A stretch of 64,000 nt of DNA from Flavobacteriales bacterium (GTDB lineage: Bacteria; Bacteroidota; Bacteroidia; Flavobacteriales_F; PHOS-HE28). Below the pieces are notes generated by a model, which did not search any database, was not told the DNA's origin, and saw nothing but the letters and a program-made list of their open reading frames with translations. The stretch covers positions 186,001 to 250,000 of the forward strand of contig JADJXF010000011.1 of the NCBI GenBank assembly GCA_016715995.1, given 5' to 3'. This document shows positions 10,401 through 19,334 of the stretch, piece after piece; the first letter of the stretch is position 1; every line of letters starts with the position of its first letter. Made by a program: the position numbers and the translations under genes.

Positions 10401-11288
10401 GCTGAAGAGCACAGGTCCGCTGTCATCGGGTCCGTCATAGATCGTGAGCACATCGCCGAAGCTGCTCTGCACGTTGCCGGCGAGGAAGGTGAGCACCAGG
10501 GATCCGGTGCCGCCCTGCGAGGCATAATTCCAGACCTTGACCTCGTTGTTGTCATAGCAATAGCTGAAGGTCTGCGCCGGCTGGCCGCAGAAGATGCTCA
10601 AGGGGCATTCGCCGGACTCCTGGTACACCCCGAGGTCCTGGCTGCAGGCGACATCCGTTTCATGATCCACGATGATGCTGACCTGCTCCCCGAAGAAGAA
10701 TGGGCCCATGGTGGTGATGCCCAGCCCAGCGTCCTCAACAACGGTCACCACGCCGGATGCATCGGCGGTGACGTCCACCGAGTTGCCACTGCCCAAGGAG
10801 ACCACATCCACCTCGATGGTGAAGGTCTGCTGGTCGCAATCCTCTACTACCTGGGCGAAGGCGAGCACCGGGCTGCAATCGCCGAAGAACTGCACCGTCG
10901 TGATCACGCAATTGCTCTGCTGCGCGCAGTTCTCATCGATGTTCCAATGCGGATAGAGGTCCGCAGTGCTGGCAGCCACGACATCAACGATGTAATAGCC
11001 CTGGCCCACCACCGGTCCGCCAGGCGCTCCTTCCCGCACGGTGATATAGCCCTGCGTGGACAGCGTGAATCGATACGTCGCACCAGCTTGGATGCTGGTA
11101 ACCAGCGAGTACTCCGATTCGAAGCTGCAGGTGGAAATGGTGGTGACTGCGCCTCCAGCGTCGGGTATGATGGAAGCACCCGGCCACTGGAACTCGTTCA
11201 GGCAATCGCCCTGTCCAAAGGTTGAGACCGCAGCGGTCATGGCAAGGGCAACAAACAGGCTTCTTGTCAAGCGTCCGAATGGTAACAT
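7417..11288 (-). pseudogene. Giant secreted CUB-repeat protein with T9SS sorting domain, split by one frameshift
   Basis: Two frames join into one protein of about 1290 residues. The first runs from the ATG at 11288 (signal peptide MLPFGRLTRSLFVALAMTAAV) to about 7890; the second continues IVVCNGVDEN... to 7417. Loss of one base near 7884-7890 (GGCGACCGATCG) explains the break. Five CUB-like units, each opening with a C-G-x(n)-YCY-N-N signature and containing D-x-L-x-I-Y-D-G, alternate with five beta-sandwich spacers opening V-x-D-C-x-N-x-x-F. The tail is a type A T9SS domain (VYPNPTDGLLYLSL...GQYMVQVATS), which would be lost if the frameshift is real, leaving the protein unsortable. CUB folds bind proteins or glycans outside the cell; an adhesin role is inference. 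Confidence 0.85.
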
Positions 11289-11321
11289 GGTTCTGGGTTT
11301 TGGTCGTCGTCCGTGAGGCGT

Positions 11322-11329
11322 CGAAGGTA
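11322..11329 (-). promoter_or_regulatory. Promoter -7 box for the CUB-repeat gene
   Basis: On the minus strand TACCTTCG lies 33 bases before the ATG at 11288 and matches the TAnnTTyG box seen elsewhere in the window. A longer in-frame start at 11363 lies upstream of it and is therefore rejected. Confidence 0.5.
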
Positions 11330-11441
11330 GTTTTTTGGTCCCCGTTTGCCGATCAGCTTGCATGCAGCCTTGAAATGCAGCCTGAATCGCGGGACTTGTG
11401 CCGAACCATTGGTAACAGGGGCCAAGCCGACCCGCGTGGTA

Positions 11442-13419
11442 TCACGGCCTCGTGAAGGCCTCCTTCACCGCATGATAGGCAGGCTTTGGGTTGCCCTCGT
11501 AGTCGATGATGCTCCAGCTCGGCCCCGGCCAACAATCGTTCAATTGCCAGAGCAGGGTGCCCATGCAATGCGGCCGCGCTGCCATGTGGGCCTCGATGGC
11601 CATGCCGTAGGCCTTCGCCTGCACCCACTGGCTGGCCTCGATGAATTCGCCAAAGGTCTCCGGTCGCTGGCCCAGCTCGTCTTCAATGGCCTCCCAGATC
11701 GGCCGGTCGGTCTTGTAGCTCCGCTGTAGGCGGCTGACCGCCGGTGAGCCCAGGTAGAGATCTCTCGGATTGATGTACTTGGCCAGCAAGGCGCTGTCCG
11801 GGTAGCTCTGGAAGCCCCATTCGCTCATGAAGCGCCCCACGTTGTTCTTGAACGAGGAGAAGGTGCTGTCGCCGTGCCAGACGCCCCAGTAGTGGAGGTC
11901 GCCGTACTTGAGGCCGGTGGAATTGCCCCAATTGCTGATTGGTGAGGTAGCGGTGTACTTATCCGCCCAATTCGACCACAGGGTATGGCGCAACTCACGG
12001 GTCCAAAGCCGCTCGTTCGAATCAATCACACGCGCGGAGTCCGTGCCGTGCAATCCATACCGAGTTTGCCACCCCCAATTGTGCCACGCGACGCGAAGTT
12101 CATTGTTGCCGCAAAGGATGATCGTGCTTGGGTGCTTCGCGATCCGACGCGCTTGCTCGGATGACTCGACCTTCACGTTGGCCATGAATGTGCCTTCTGC
12201 GGGCAACAGATTGGCAATCATATAGTCCTGCCAGACCAAGATGCCAGCTGTGTCGCATGCACTCAGGAACGCTTCCGGCGGATAGACCCCACCAGCCCAC
12301 ACACGAACCATGTTCATGCCTGCATGCTGCATGTGGCTTACTTGGGCAACCCATGCACTATCCGATATACGCGAAGGCACTAGGTCAGGCGGCACAAGAT
12401 TGCATCCTTTCGCGAAGAATGGCCCTGCGTGCGAATGCGCTGTGAACCCGACCCCGATGCTATCTGATCGCACGTTAAAATAATGGTCCGTCCACGCGAA
12501 AGGCACTGAGACTTCCGATAGAAGTTCCTTCCCCTGCAGCATGCGATAGGTCACGTTCTGCACTGCATGCGTGCCATGCCCTGCGGGAAACCAACGGTCA
12601 GGAATGATCTCAGCGCGTTTAGCAGAGAGCTTCCAGAGATGGCCTGGCTTGTTCCGTGCTGCGGCCACTCTTCGGCCATTCACCTCCACTTCATACGTAA
12701 GCTTATTCTCAATGCTCTTCGTGCCGTATTGCGGAAACACCATGAAACTAACCAAGTCGCCGGAGTGCGTGGTCAAGACATCGAATATCCTCGCATCGCT
12801 CCACCCCCTCAACCCCACCTCCTTCCAGATTCCGCTCGTCACAAGTCGTGGGCAGAAGTCCCAGCCGAACTGGTAGGCCGCCTTGCGGATGTACGGGCTG
12901 ACCCCGCTGGGGTCGTTGTCATGCGGGAGTTGGATTCCGTAGGCCTCACGCAGCTTCGCCCCTTCCTTGATCGGGCTACGGAAGGTGACCTTCAGATCAT
13001 TCTCGCCCGCGCGCAACGCACGCCGGATGTCCCACTCCCAGGTGCGGAACATGTTGTCCGCCTTGCCGATGAGCGAATCATTGAGGTACACTTCCGCGAA
13101 GGTGTCGAGGCCCTTGAACACAAGGTCGAGGTGCTGATGGCGCAGCAGGGTGTCATGGACGAAGAGCGTGCGGCGATACTCCCAGTCCTCATTCTCGATC
13201 CATTGCACGCTGTCGATGTTGCTGCCCAGCATGAAGTCGGGGATCAGCCCGTGCCGCAGCAGATCGGTCTGCACCACGCCGGGCACCTCGGCGCTGCGCC
13301 ACTCCTCTTCCCCCCGCTTGTCGAAAACTCCAGCCGTCGTTCAGCGGGTAGTGCCTTTCCTGTGCGCAAGCCAGCGCGACAGCCAACTGACAACCGGCAA
13401 CCGACAACCAGCCCTTCAT
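11442..13419 (-). pseudogene. GH2 beta-mannosidase, frameshifted in a C6 run near its 5' end
   Basis: From the ATG at 13419 the frame encodes a signal peptide and the start of the sugar-binding domain (HYPLNDGWSFRQAGG); it breaks at six C's (13310-13315) and resumes as EEEWRSAEVPGVVQTDLL, so removing one C restores one protein of about 658 residues. The rest is a GH2 beta-mannosidase: jelly-roll domain (NMFRTWEWDI), QFGWDFCPRLVTSG, acid/base Glu in CGNNELRVAWHN and nucleophile Glu in MSEWGFQSYP. The family removes terminal beta-mannose. The start overlaps the cutC stop by 4 bases (ATGA), so they form an operon. The run may be an assembly error rather than a true mutation. A set of CAACCnn heptads sits in the signal-peptide codons. 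Confidence 0.88.
13384..13411. repeat. Tandem heptads CAACnnn
   Basis: Four 7-base units in register (CAACTGA, CAACCGG, CAACCGA, CAACCAG) encode part of the beta-mannosidase signal peptide. Related CAACC-rich stretches occur at 41499-41536 and 41778-41808. Confidence 0.7.
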
Positions 13420-14153
13420 CTCAACCCCGCTTTCACCAGCGCGTTCATGACCCCTTCGATCTTCTCCGCATCCGGCTCCGTGTCGAAATCAATGCCGGGG
13501 TTCGCCGAACTCAGCGCTGGTCCTTCACCCTTCCGAGCGCTAGGCTTCTGGGCGGCGAAGTGAACCTCGCTCACACCGGTGCGCTCAATCAATTCCACCA
13601 CGTTGCCAGCATTGATGCCTCCCGCCGCAGCTATGGCGATGCGACCCGCGGCTTGATCCACCAGCTTCTTGATCATGGATGCGCCCTGAATGGCCGAGGT
13701 CTCCCCTCCAGAAGTGAGAATCCGTTGGACCCCCAGACCGATACAAGCCTCCATCTGGGACGGCATGTCGGTGGCATGATCGATGGCGCGATGGAAGGTG
13801 ATCTCGCTCTCCGGCGCGATGCGTCGCACGGCCCGCATCACCTCCTCCTCTACGAAGCCGCCGTGGCGTAAGGCGCCCGTGACCAGCCCTAGCGCGCCGC
13901 CACCGAAGATCTCGGCATCCGTGAGCAAGGCCAGCATTTCTCCCCGGGCGTAAATGAATCCGGCGGGCCCTGGCCTGATGAGCACGCGCACCGGGATGCG
14001 CACCTCGCTCCGGATGCTGTCGACGAGGCCGGAACTCGGCGTTATACCGCCGCAGCTGAGCCATGAGCAGGCCTCCACGCCATCCGCACCGCCATCCGCG
14101 GCCGCGACTGCTTCAGCGACGCTGGTCACGCACACCTCCACGGCCACACGCAT
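13416..14153 (-). CDS. cutC: CutC family protein
   Basis: The 245-residue protein is a TIM barrel of the CutC family throughout: VAVEVCVTSVAEAVAAADGGADGVE at the start, PVRVLIRPGPAGFIY, GGALGLVTGALR, EITFHRAIDHATD, RILTSGGETSA, IAIAAAGGINAGNV and EVHFAAQ. CutC was first linked to copper tolerance, but in related organisms it often travels with glycosidases, and its enzymatic role remains unclear. Here it is translationally coupled to a beta-mannosidase, which favours a glycan-related role; that is inference. It is divergent from the histidine kinase gene, with 62 bases between the starts. Confidence 0.93.
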   Translation of the reverse strand: MRVAVEVCVTSVAEAVAAADGGADGVEACSWLSCGGITPSSGLVDSIRSEVRIPVRVLIRPGPAGFIYARGEMLALLTDAEIFGGGALGLVTGALRHGGFVEEEVMRAVRRIAPESEITFHRAIDHATDMPSQMEACIGLGVQRILTSGGETSAIQGASMIKKLVDQAAGRIAIAAAGGINAGNVVELIERTGVSEVHFAAQKPSARKGEGPALSSANPGIDFDTEPDAEKIEGVMNALVKAGLR

Positions 14154-14215
14154 GCATCAAACATAACCGCCCCTGGCTGCAACCTGGCTGTCCAAGAGCC
14201 GTACCAACGCACCGC

Positions 14216-16123
14216 ATGATCCGGATGCGTCAGTTCGCCCTGTGCCTCTTCGTCGGCCTCGCGTGCCCATCAGTGGCCACCAACCTCGGCGATAGCCTGC
14301 GGTTCCTCTTGGATGCGGATGCTTCCGCGCAGGAACGGATCAAGGCGATGATCCACATTGCCACGCGCGCCGCTGGAAGGGACCCGATGGGCGCCTTGGG
14401 CTATGCGACGAATGCCTCGCGACTCGCGGTACAGAACGGTGATAGCGTATTGCTGCGTGAAGCACTGGTAGCCAGCGGCGCCATTCAGCAGAGACTGGGG
14501 CTGCGCGCTGAGTTCACGCAGAACAGCATGCGGGCTTTGCGGATCTCTTTGAACCTGGCCCGGCCGGAGTGGATCGCGGCCGACCTTCAGACCGTATCCC
14601 GCGCACGCCGGCTCAACGACGATCCGCTGGGAGCTGTTGAGGAAGCGCGCAAAGCCGTGGCTGTCGCCGCACCAACCAGGGACCTGCAACTCATACTGAA
14701 TGCCGAGGCCTATCTGCTGGAGACCCTGATCGATGCCGGATTGCTCGTTGAAGCAAGGCGGTGCGCTGACCGGGCGTTAGCGCTTAGTGCCGATGCGAAT
14801 GACCCCGATCGAAGCGCGGCGGTGCGCCTGCTGATGGGCAAGGCCATGCTGGCACAGGGCAAGCACCTCGATGCACAGCCATACTTGGTTTCGGCCGAAC
14901 GGACGCTTTGTGCGGGTGTGAATCCCGAGGCTTGTGCGCAGGCGCGTCTAGCCTTGGCCCGGATGGCCATCCAAGCTGGGCGGATTCCTGCGGCTACAGA
15001 ACACTTAGCGGCCGCCGAGGCAGCCATCCGCGGCCATTCGTCTCCGGCGGCGATGCGCCGTCAGGTGCTCGAGCTCTACCGGGATCTTGCCTTGGCCCGA
15101 AACGACCACCGATCTGCCTACGGACAGTTGACCGCGCTGAAAGCCATGGATGATTCCCTCCGCAATGCCGACCGGGAGCTGATCCTCACAGGGATGCGCG
15201 TGATGCATGACGTGGACCAGATGGACCTTGACAATGCGGAGCTTCGTGAGCGCAACAACCGCAATGAGGGGAGGATCGCCAACCAACGGGCGCATAACCG
15301 GATCCTCATCGGTTCCACAGTGGCCCTGCTCGTGTTCGTTGGCGCATTGCTGATGTTCGTGCTACGTACCCGCAGGATCATCCGGTGGTCTCGGATGAAA
15401 AGCGCTGTGATCGAGCGGCAGAAGAACGAGCTCCACGTGAAGAGCCTGGAATTGGAGCAGCAGAATCTCCGCTTGCGAGACACCCTGCTGAGCGAGGAGC
15501 AGAAGGACCTGGTGCTCCGCGAGATCCACCATCGCGTGAAGAACAACCTCCAGGTGATTGACAGCCTGCTGGGGCTGCACATCGGCGACCCTGCTGATCC
15601 TGCGGCCTCCCGCGCCCTGAGAGAGGCGCAAGGCCGGATCCGCGCCATGGCCATGGTGCATACCGCCATCTACCGGCGCGGCGGTGAGCACGACCTGCCC
15701 GTGGGCGATCACCTGCATGAACTGGCCAGGCTGGTGCTCGTCGCCCATGGCCGTCATGATGCCATCTCCGTGGTTGTGGATGCGCCTCCGGATCGCCTGC
15801 ATGCCAAGGAACTCATGCCCTTGAGCCTCATCGTGAACGAACTGCTATCCAATTCGCTGAAATACGCCTTCGCGAACCGTGATCAGGGGCACGTCCGGAT
15901 CGCGCTCCAACGCGTCGACGGTTCATGGGTGATGCTGTTCTCGGACAACGGCGATTGTCCCACGGATGAGCGGGCCTATGTGCGTCCGGGCTCATTCGGC
16001 CAGGACCTCCTCCGCGCCCTTGCCGATCAGCTCGGCGGGCAGCTCTCCATCCGCTCGGTGAACGGGACGCAGGTCCGCCTTGAATTCGAAGCGGTAGCCG
16101 ACGCCTTCCGCAAGGCCTCCTAG
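14216..16123 (+). CDS. Membrane histidine kinase with TPR-like sensor (HisKA_2 family)
   Basis: The chosen ATG gives a signal peptide (MRQFALCLFVGLACPSVA) and a 635-residue product. A helical TPR-like region (about residues 30-330) is followed by a transmembrane helix (ILIGSTVALLVFVGALLMFVL), a coiled coil and a HisKA_2 dimerisation domain with REIHHRVKNNLQ; the phosphate-accepting His is 438. The ATPase domain has VNELLSNSLKYAF (N box) and FSDNGD (G1). Such kinases pass phosphate to a response regulator; none is adjacent, so it is an orphan. Longer in-frame starts upstream run into the divergent cutC gene and give a low-complexity Arg/Pro/His stretch, so they were rejected. Confidence 0.9.
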   Translation: MIRMRQFALCLFVGLACPSVATNLGDSLRFLLDADASAQERIKAMIHIATRAAGRDPMGALGYATNASRLAVQNGDSVLLREALVASGAIQQRLGLRAEFTQNSMRALRISLNLARPEWIAADLQTVSRARRLNDDPLGAVEEARKAVAVAAPTRDLQLILNAEAYLLETLIDAGLLVEARRCADRALALSADANDPDRSAAVRLLMGKAMLAQGKHLDAQPYLVSAERTLCAGVNPEACAQARLALARMAIQAGRIPAATEHLAAAEAAIRGHSSPAAMRRQVLELYRDLALARNDHRSAYGQLTALKAMDDSLRNADRELILTGMRVMHDVDQMDLDNAELRERNNRNEGRIANQRAHNRILIGSTVALLVFVGALLMFVLRTRRIIRWSRMKSAVIERQKNELHVKSLELEQQNLRLRDTLLSEEQKDLVLREIHHRVKNNLQVIDSLLGLHIGDPADPAASRALREAQGRIRAMAMVHTAIYRRGGEHDLPVGDHLHELARLVLVAHGRHDAISVVVDAPPDRLHAKELMPLSLIVNELLSNSLKYAFANRDQGHVRIALQRVDGSWVMLFSDNGDCPTDERAYVRPGSFGQDLLRALADQLGGQLSIRSVNGTQVRLEFEAVADAFRKAS

Positions 16124-16141
16124 CCGTCGAGGCGCCGGGTC

Positions 16142-16149
16142 TATCTTCG
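16142..16149 (+). promoter_or_regulatory. Promoter -7 box for the DEAD-box helicase
   Basis: TATCTTCG, the TAnnTTyG type box, lies 44 bases before the ATG, between the kinase stop and the helicase start. Confidence 0.45.
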
Positions 16150-16193
16150 CCGCCATTCGCAGGCGGGCGCCCCCGTCAACGCCCCATTTCCCC

Positions 16194-17423
16194 ATGGATT
16201 TCCATTCGCTCGGCTTAAGCGACGACCTGCTCCAGGGTCTCGCCGCCATGAACATCACGGTCCCCACGCCCATTCAGGGGCAGGCCATCCCCGCAGTGCT
16301 GGGTCATCGCGATCTGATCGCCTGCGCGCAGACCGGCACCGGCAAGACCGCGGCGTTCCTCCTCCCGCTCATCGATGTGATCACCGGGTACCGGCCGAAG
16401 GAGGAAGGCAGCATCCGCGCGCTCGTCGTGGTGCCCACACGAGAGCTTGCCTTGCAGATCGACCAGCAGATGCAGGCCATCGCGTACTACACCCCCATCA
16501 CTTCCATCCCGCTCTATGGCGGAAGCGACGGCTCCACCTTCGACCAGCAGAAGCAGGCCTTGACGAGCGGCGTGGACGTTGTGATCGCCACACCCGGCAA
16601 GCTCCTCAGTCACCTCAACCTTGGGTACGTGCCCATCAAAGGCCTGGAGTTCCTCGTGCTTGATGAGGCGGACCGGATGATGGACATGGGCTTCATCGAC
16701 GACATCAACCGCATCATCACCTTCCTGCCCAAGGAGCGGCAAACGCTCATGTTCAGCGCCACCATGCCGCCAGCCATCCGCGAATTGGCGAAGCGGATCC
16801 TGCACGAGCCGGTGGAGATCACCATCGCCTTGAGCAAGCCTGCTGAGGGCGTGGACCAGCAGGCGTACGTGGTCTTCGACATGAAGAAGGCGGCCGTGCT
16901 GGAGCATATCCTGAACACGAACGAGGCGACCAGCATCTTGATCTTCGCTGGTCGCAAGATCGAGGTGAAGAACCTGAACCGGCACTTGCAGAAGAAGGGC
17001 TTCAACGCCCGCGGCATGCACAGCGACCTGGAGCAGAGCGAGCGCGAGGAGGTGATGCTGGCCTTCCGCAACCGCAAGCTCCGCATCCTGGTGGCCACCG
17101 ATGTGGTGAGCCGCGGTATCGACATCGATGACATCGACCTGGTGATCAACTACGATGTGCCACGCGACCCCGAGGACTATGTGCACCGCGTTGGCCGCAC
17201 GGCCAGGGCCGCCAAGAAGGGCACGGCCATCACTTTCATCAATGAGAAGGAGATGCGCGAGTTCGGCCGTATCGAGGCATTGATCGGCTACGATGTGAAG
17301 AAGATGCCCCTCCCCGCATCGTTGGGCGCCGGCCCGATGTACGACCCCAAGGGCGGGAAACGGGAGAAAAGCAACGGCCACCGCCGTAGCGGTGGCCGTC
17401 CGGTTGGTCGCGGCCGGCGCTGA
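16194..17423 (+). CDS. DEAD-box ATP-dependent RNA helicase
   Basis: The 409-residue protein has the full DEAD-box set in order: Q motif (F..LGLSDDLLQGLAAMNITVPTPIQ), Walker A AQTGTGKT, PTRELALQ, TPGKLL, DEAD in VLDEADRMMDMGF, SAT in FSATMP, then in the second domain LVATDVVSRGIDI and HRVGRTAR. It ends in a short basic tail (RRSGGRPVGRGRR) of the RhlE-like kind that helps bind RNA. These helicases unwind short RNA duplexes in ribosome assembly and mRNA decay. It is convergent with the cyclophilin gene 17 bases away. Confidence 0.95.
   Translation: MDFHSLGLSDDLLQGLAAMNITVPTPIQGQAIPAVLGHRDLIACAQTGTGKTAAFLLPLIDVITGYRPKEEGSIRALVVVPTRELALQIDQQMQAIAYYTPITSIPLYGGSDGSTFDQQKQALTSGVDVVIATPGKLLSHLNLGYVPIKGLEFLVLDEADRMMDMGFIDDINRIITFLPKERQTLMFSATMPPAIRELAKRILHEPVEITIALSKPAEGVDQQAYVVFDMKKAAVLEHILNTNEATSILIFAGRKIEVKNLNRHLQKKGFNARGMHSDLEQSEREEVMLAFRNRKLRILVATDVVSRGIDIDDIDLVINYDVPRDPEDYVHRVGRTARAAKKGTAITFINEKEMREFGRIEALIGYDVKKMPLPASLGAGPMYDPKGGKREKSNGHRRSGGRPVGRGRR
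17374..17399. terminator. Perfect 11-bp inverted repeat at the helicase 3' end
   Basis: ACGGCCACCGC (17374-17384), loop CGTA, GCGGTGGCCGT (17389-17399). It lies in the last codons of the helicase, in front of the convergent cyclophilin gene. No T-tract follows, so it may act as a bidirectional or factor-aided stop, or simply as an RNA stabiliser. Confidence 0.4.
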
Positions 17424-17440
17424 GCCAGCCTGCGGATTCT

Positions 17441-18103
17441 CTACTTCTGGCGGAACTTGTCCTTGTTGGCGTTCAGCACGGCGACGGCATCCCATGCCTT
17501 GGCCGCCTTGCCCACGCGCTCGATCCGAATGGTCTGCATCACGTCGTTCTGCGCGATGGCGTTCACGACGTCCTGGCCGCTCACCACATAGCCGAACACG
17601 GCGTGCTTGCCATCCAACCAAGGGGTGTCCTTGTGCGTGATGAAGAACTGGCTGCCATTGGTGGCGGGGCCGGCGTTGGCCATGCTCAGCGTGCCGGCGC
17701 GCGTGTGCTTCAGGTCCGGATGGATCTCATCGGCGAAGGCATAGCCCGGACCGCCACTGCCCGTGCCGGTTGGGTCGCCGCCCTGAATCATGAAATCCGC
17801 GAGCACCCGGTGGAACTTGAATCCATCGAAATAGGGCGTGCCCTCGGGCTTGGCGGAGTTCTTCATCTTGCCCTCGGCCAGCGCCACGAAGTTGGCCACG
17901 GTCATCGGGGCCTTCTCGAATTCGAGCTTGATGACGATGAGGCCCTTGTTGGTCTTGATGTTGGCGTAGAGGCCATCGGCTTGTTGTTCCACGGTTTTCT
18001 TGGGTTGTTGGTCGTTCGCGGTCGTCCCATCACCAGCGGAGCCACAAGCCAGCATGGAGAGGGTCAGCAAGGCAGAAGAGCAGAACGTGAGCGGCATGTT
18101 CAT
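17441..18103 (-). CDS. Lipoprotein peptidyl-prolyl cis-trans isomerase (cyclophilin)
   Basis: The 220-residue product has a lipoprotein signal ending LTLSMLACG and a cyclophilin domain: KAPMTVANFVALAEG, FHRVLADFMIQGGDPTGTGSGGPGY, AGTLSMANAGPATNGSQFFITHKDTPWLDGKHAVFGYVVSG. The active-site FHR, MIQGGD and NGSQFF motifs are intact. It speeds Pro isomerisation of exported proteins in the periplasm. The start at 18103 (or 18097) is preferred over 18124 because a promoter box sits at 18122-18129, overlapping the longer start. Confidence 0.93.
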   Translation of the reverse strand: MNMPLTFCSSALLTLSMLACGSAGDGTTANDQQPKKTVEQQADGLYANIKTNKGLIVIKLEFEKAPMTVANFVALAEGKMKNSAKPEGTPYFDGFKFHRVLADFMIQGGDPTGTGSGGPGYAFADEIHPDLKHTRAGTLSMANAGPATNGSQFFITHKDTPWLDGKHAVFGYVVSGQDVVNAIAQNDVMQTIRIERVGKAAKAWDAVAVLNANKDKFRQK

Positions 18104-18121
18104 GTTGAGTTTGAAAGTGCG

Positions 18122-18129
18122 CAAATGTA
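18122..18129 (-). promoter_or_regulatory. Promoter -7 box for the cyclophilin gene
   Basis: On the minus strand TACATTTG matches the Bacteroidota -7 consensus TAnnTTTG exactly, 18 bases before the ATG at 18103. Confidence 0.6.
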
Positions 18130-18148
18130 AACGGACAGGGCGTGCAGT

Positions 18149-18673
18149 TCAACGGAGCAGGATCTCTTCGATCGCGTCCAGCTTGTCATCGGTGAAAGGT
18201 CCTTGGGTCCGGTGAACGATACGTCCTTCCTGGTCGATTACGAAGAAGTACGGCACGTCCTTGTCCTTCAGGCGCAGCGCCTCCTTCAGTTCATCCAGTT
18301 CTGCTTTGGCGAAGACCACGTGGTCCAGCAGCTCCGAGGTAGCGCTCTTCCTGAACTTCTTCATGCTTGGCTCATACGCCGCTTTGTTGAGACCTGTGAA
18401 GAGCGGGATGAAGTAGACCTCGGCCTCATAAGCCGATGCGAACAGGCCATGCTTCGCCACGAAACGCAGGTAGGCCGGTTCGTACCAGCCCTCCAAGTCC
18501 GCTTGCGCTTTCTGGCCGAAGGCGAGGCCAATCACCGTGAAGGGCGTCTTGAGCGAACCGGGCAGTTCAATGGAACGGCCATCGGCGAATTCGCCGGTCA
18601 GGGATGGAAACCGTTCCTGCGCCACGCTCGCGCCGAAAGTCGCGAGGGCCAAGGTGATGAGGAGGAAGCGCAT
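18149..18673 (-). CDS. Exported ATP10/thioredoxin-fold-like protein
   Basis: The 174-residue product starts at the ATG giving a signal peptide (MRFLLITLALATFGASVAQ); the longer start adds an implausible head. Sequence features recall the ATP10/redoxin group: FPSLTGEFADGRSIELPGSLKTPFTVIGLAF, LEGWYEPAY, a central YFIPLF strand and FFVIDQEGRIVHRTQGPFTDDKLDAIEEIL. There is no CxxC, so a redox role is unlikely. Its function in bacteria is not established. It lies between the cyclophilin and acyltransferase genes in the same direction. Confidence 0.7.
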   Translation of the reverse strand: MRFLLITLALATFGASVAQERFPSLTGEFADGRSIELPGSLKTPFTVIGLAFGQKAQADLEGWYEPAYLRFVAKHGLFASAYEAEVYFIPLFTGLNKAAYEPSMKKFRKSATSELLDHVVFAKAELDELKEALRLKDKDVPYFFVIDQEGRIVHRTQGPFTDDKLDAIEEILLR

Positions 18674-18710
18674 GAGTCGGGTTCGGCCGCGGTTCGCAAG
18701 CATCATACCA

Positions 18711-19259
18711 CTAGCGAACGCCATCCATCGGGTTCTTGCCCTTGTGCGGCCGGAACCAGTCCTTCATGCGCGCTATATCCACCTCGGGATCCGAAGTGAG
18801 GGGGAACGGCGCGGTGATGATGCAGAGCTTGTTCGGGTAATCGAAGGTGGCCAGGATGATGGGGACGCCAGCACCCGTGGCGATGCGATGGAAACCCGTC
18901 TTCCAATGCGGCTGGTACCTGCGCGTGCCCTCCGGTGTGATGGCGATCTTCTTGATCTCGCCACGATTGAACAGGGACACCACGGCATCCACCATGTTGT
19001 TGTGCTTGCTCCGGTTAACGGGATAGCCGCCGAGCATGCGGAAGAACCAGCCCGTGAGCGGCTTGAAGAGCGCGTCCTTGGCCAGGAACTTCACATCGCG
19101 CAGCCGGGCGATGCTGCGCACGGCCAGGCCCACGACGAAATCCCAGTTGCTCGTATGCGGCGCCACCACGATGATGTAACGGTCCAGTCCGGCCGGCCGG
19201 TCGTCCTGGATCCGCCAGCCGAGCAGGCTTTGGAAGACGAGCTTGTACAGGAAGCGCAT
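18711..19259 (-). CDS. 1-acyl-glycerol-3-phosphate acyltransferase-like (PlsC family)
   Basis: The 182-residue protein has the acyltransferase motifs HTSNWD (HX4D, the catalytic pair), FFRMLGGYPVNRSK (motif II) and TPEGTRR (motif III, EGTR). It is short and has no clear membrane helix beyond the N-terminal amphipathic segment, as in the compact family members of Bacteroidota. It transfers an acyl chain to a lysophospholipid or a related acceptor; the true substrate is not visible. It is divergent from the exonuclease gene, with 75 bases between the starts. Confidence 0.9.
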   Translation of the reverse strand: MRFLYKLVFQSLLGWRIQDDRPAGLDRYIIVVAPHTSNWDFVVGLAVRSIARLRDVKFLAKDALFKPLTGWFFRMLGGYPVNRSKHNNMVDAVVSLFNRGEIKKIAITPEGTRRYQPHWKTGFHRIATGAGVPIILATFDYPNKLCIITAPFPLTSDPEVDIARMKDWFRPHKGKNPMDGVR

Positions 19260-19264
19260 GCGGG

Positions 19265-19272
19265 CAAAGATG
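19265..19272 (-). promoter_or_regulatory. Promoter-like box for the acyltransferase
   Basis: On the minus strand CATCTTTG lies 5 bases before the ATG; followed by CCCGC, it mirrors the box at 19316-19323 on the other strand. The near-zero spacing would give an almost leaderless mRNA. Confidence 0.4.
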
Positions 19273-19315
19273 GGCCCTGCCGCCGATGCGGTTTGGAGCC
19301 TTCATCTGCTGGAGG

Positions 19316-19323
19316 CATCTTTG
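19316..19323 (+). promoter_or_regulatory. Promoter-like box for the exonuclease
   Basis: CATCTTTG followed by ACCGC lies 11 bases before the ATG at 19335. It is the twin of the box on the opposite strand for the divergent acyltransferase and supports 19335 as the start. Confidence 0.4.
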
Positions 19324-19334
19324 ACCGCGCCCCC

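Noticed and set aside
11344..11400. Short direct repeat TGCAGCCT near the CUB gene promoter
   Set aside because: Only 8 bases, two copies; expected by chance in this composition.
18537..19334. Long 5' extension of the exonuclease ORF
   Set aside because: It overlaps the acyltransferase and ATP10-like genes on the other strand, and the exonuclease fold begins only after 19404.
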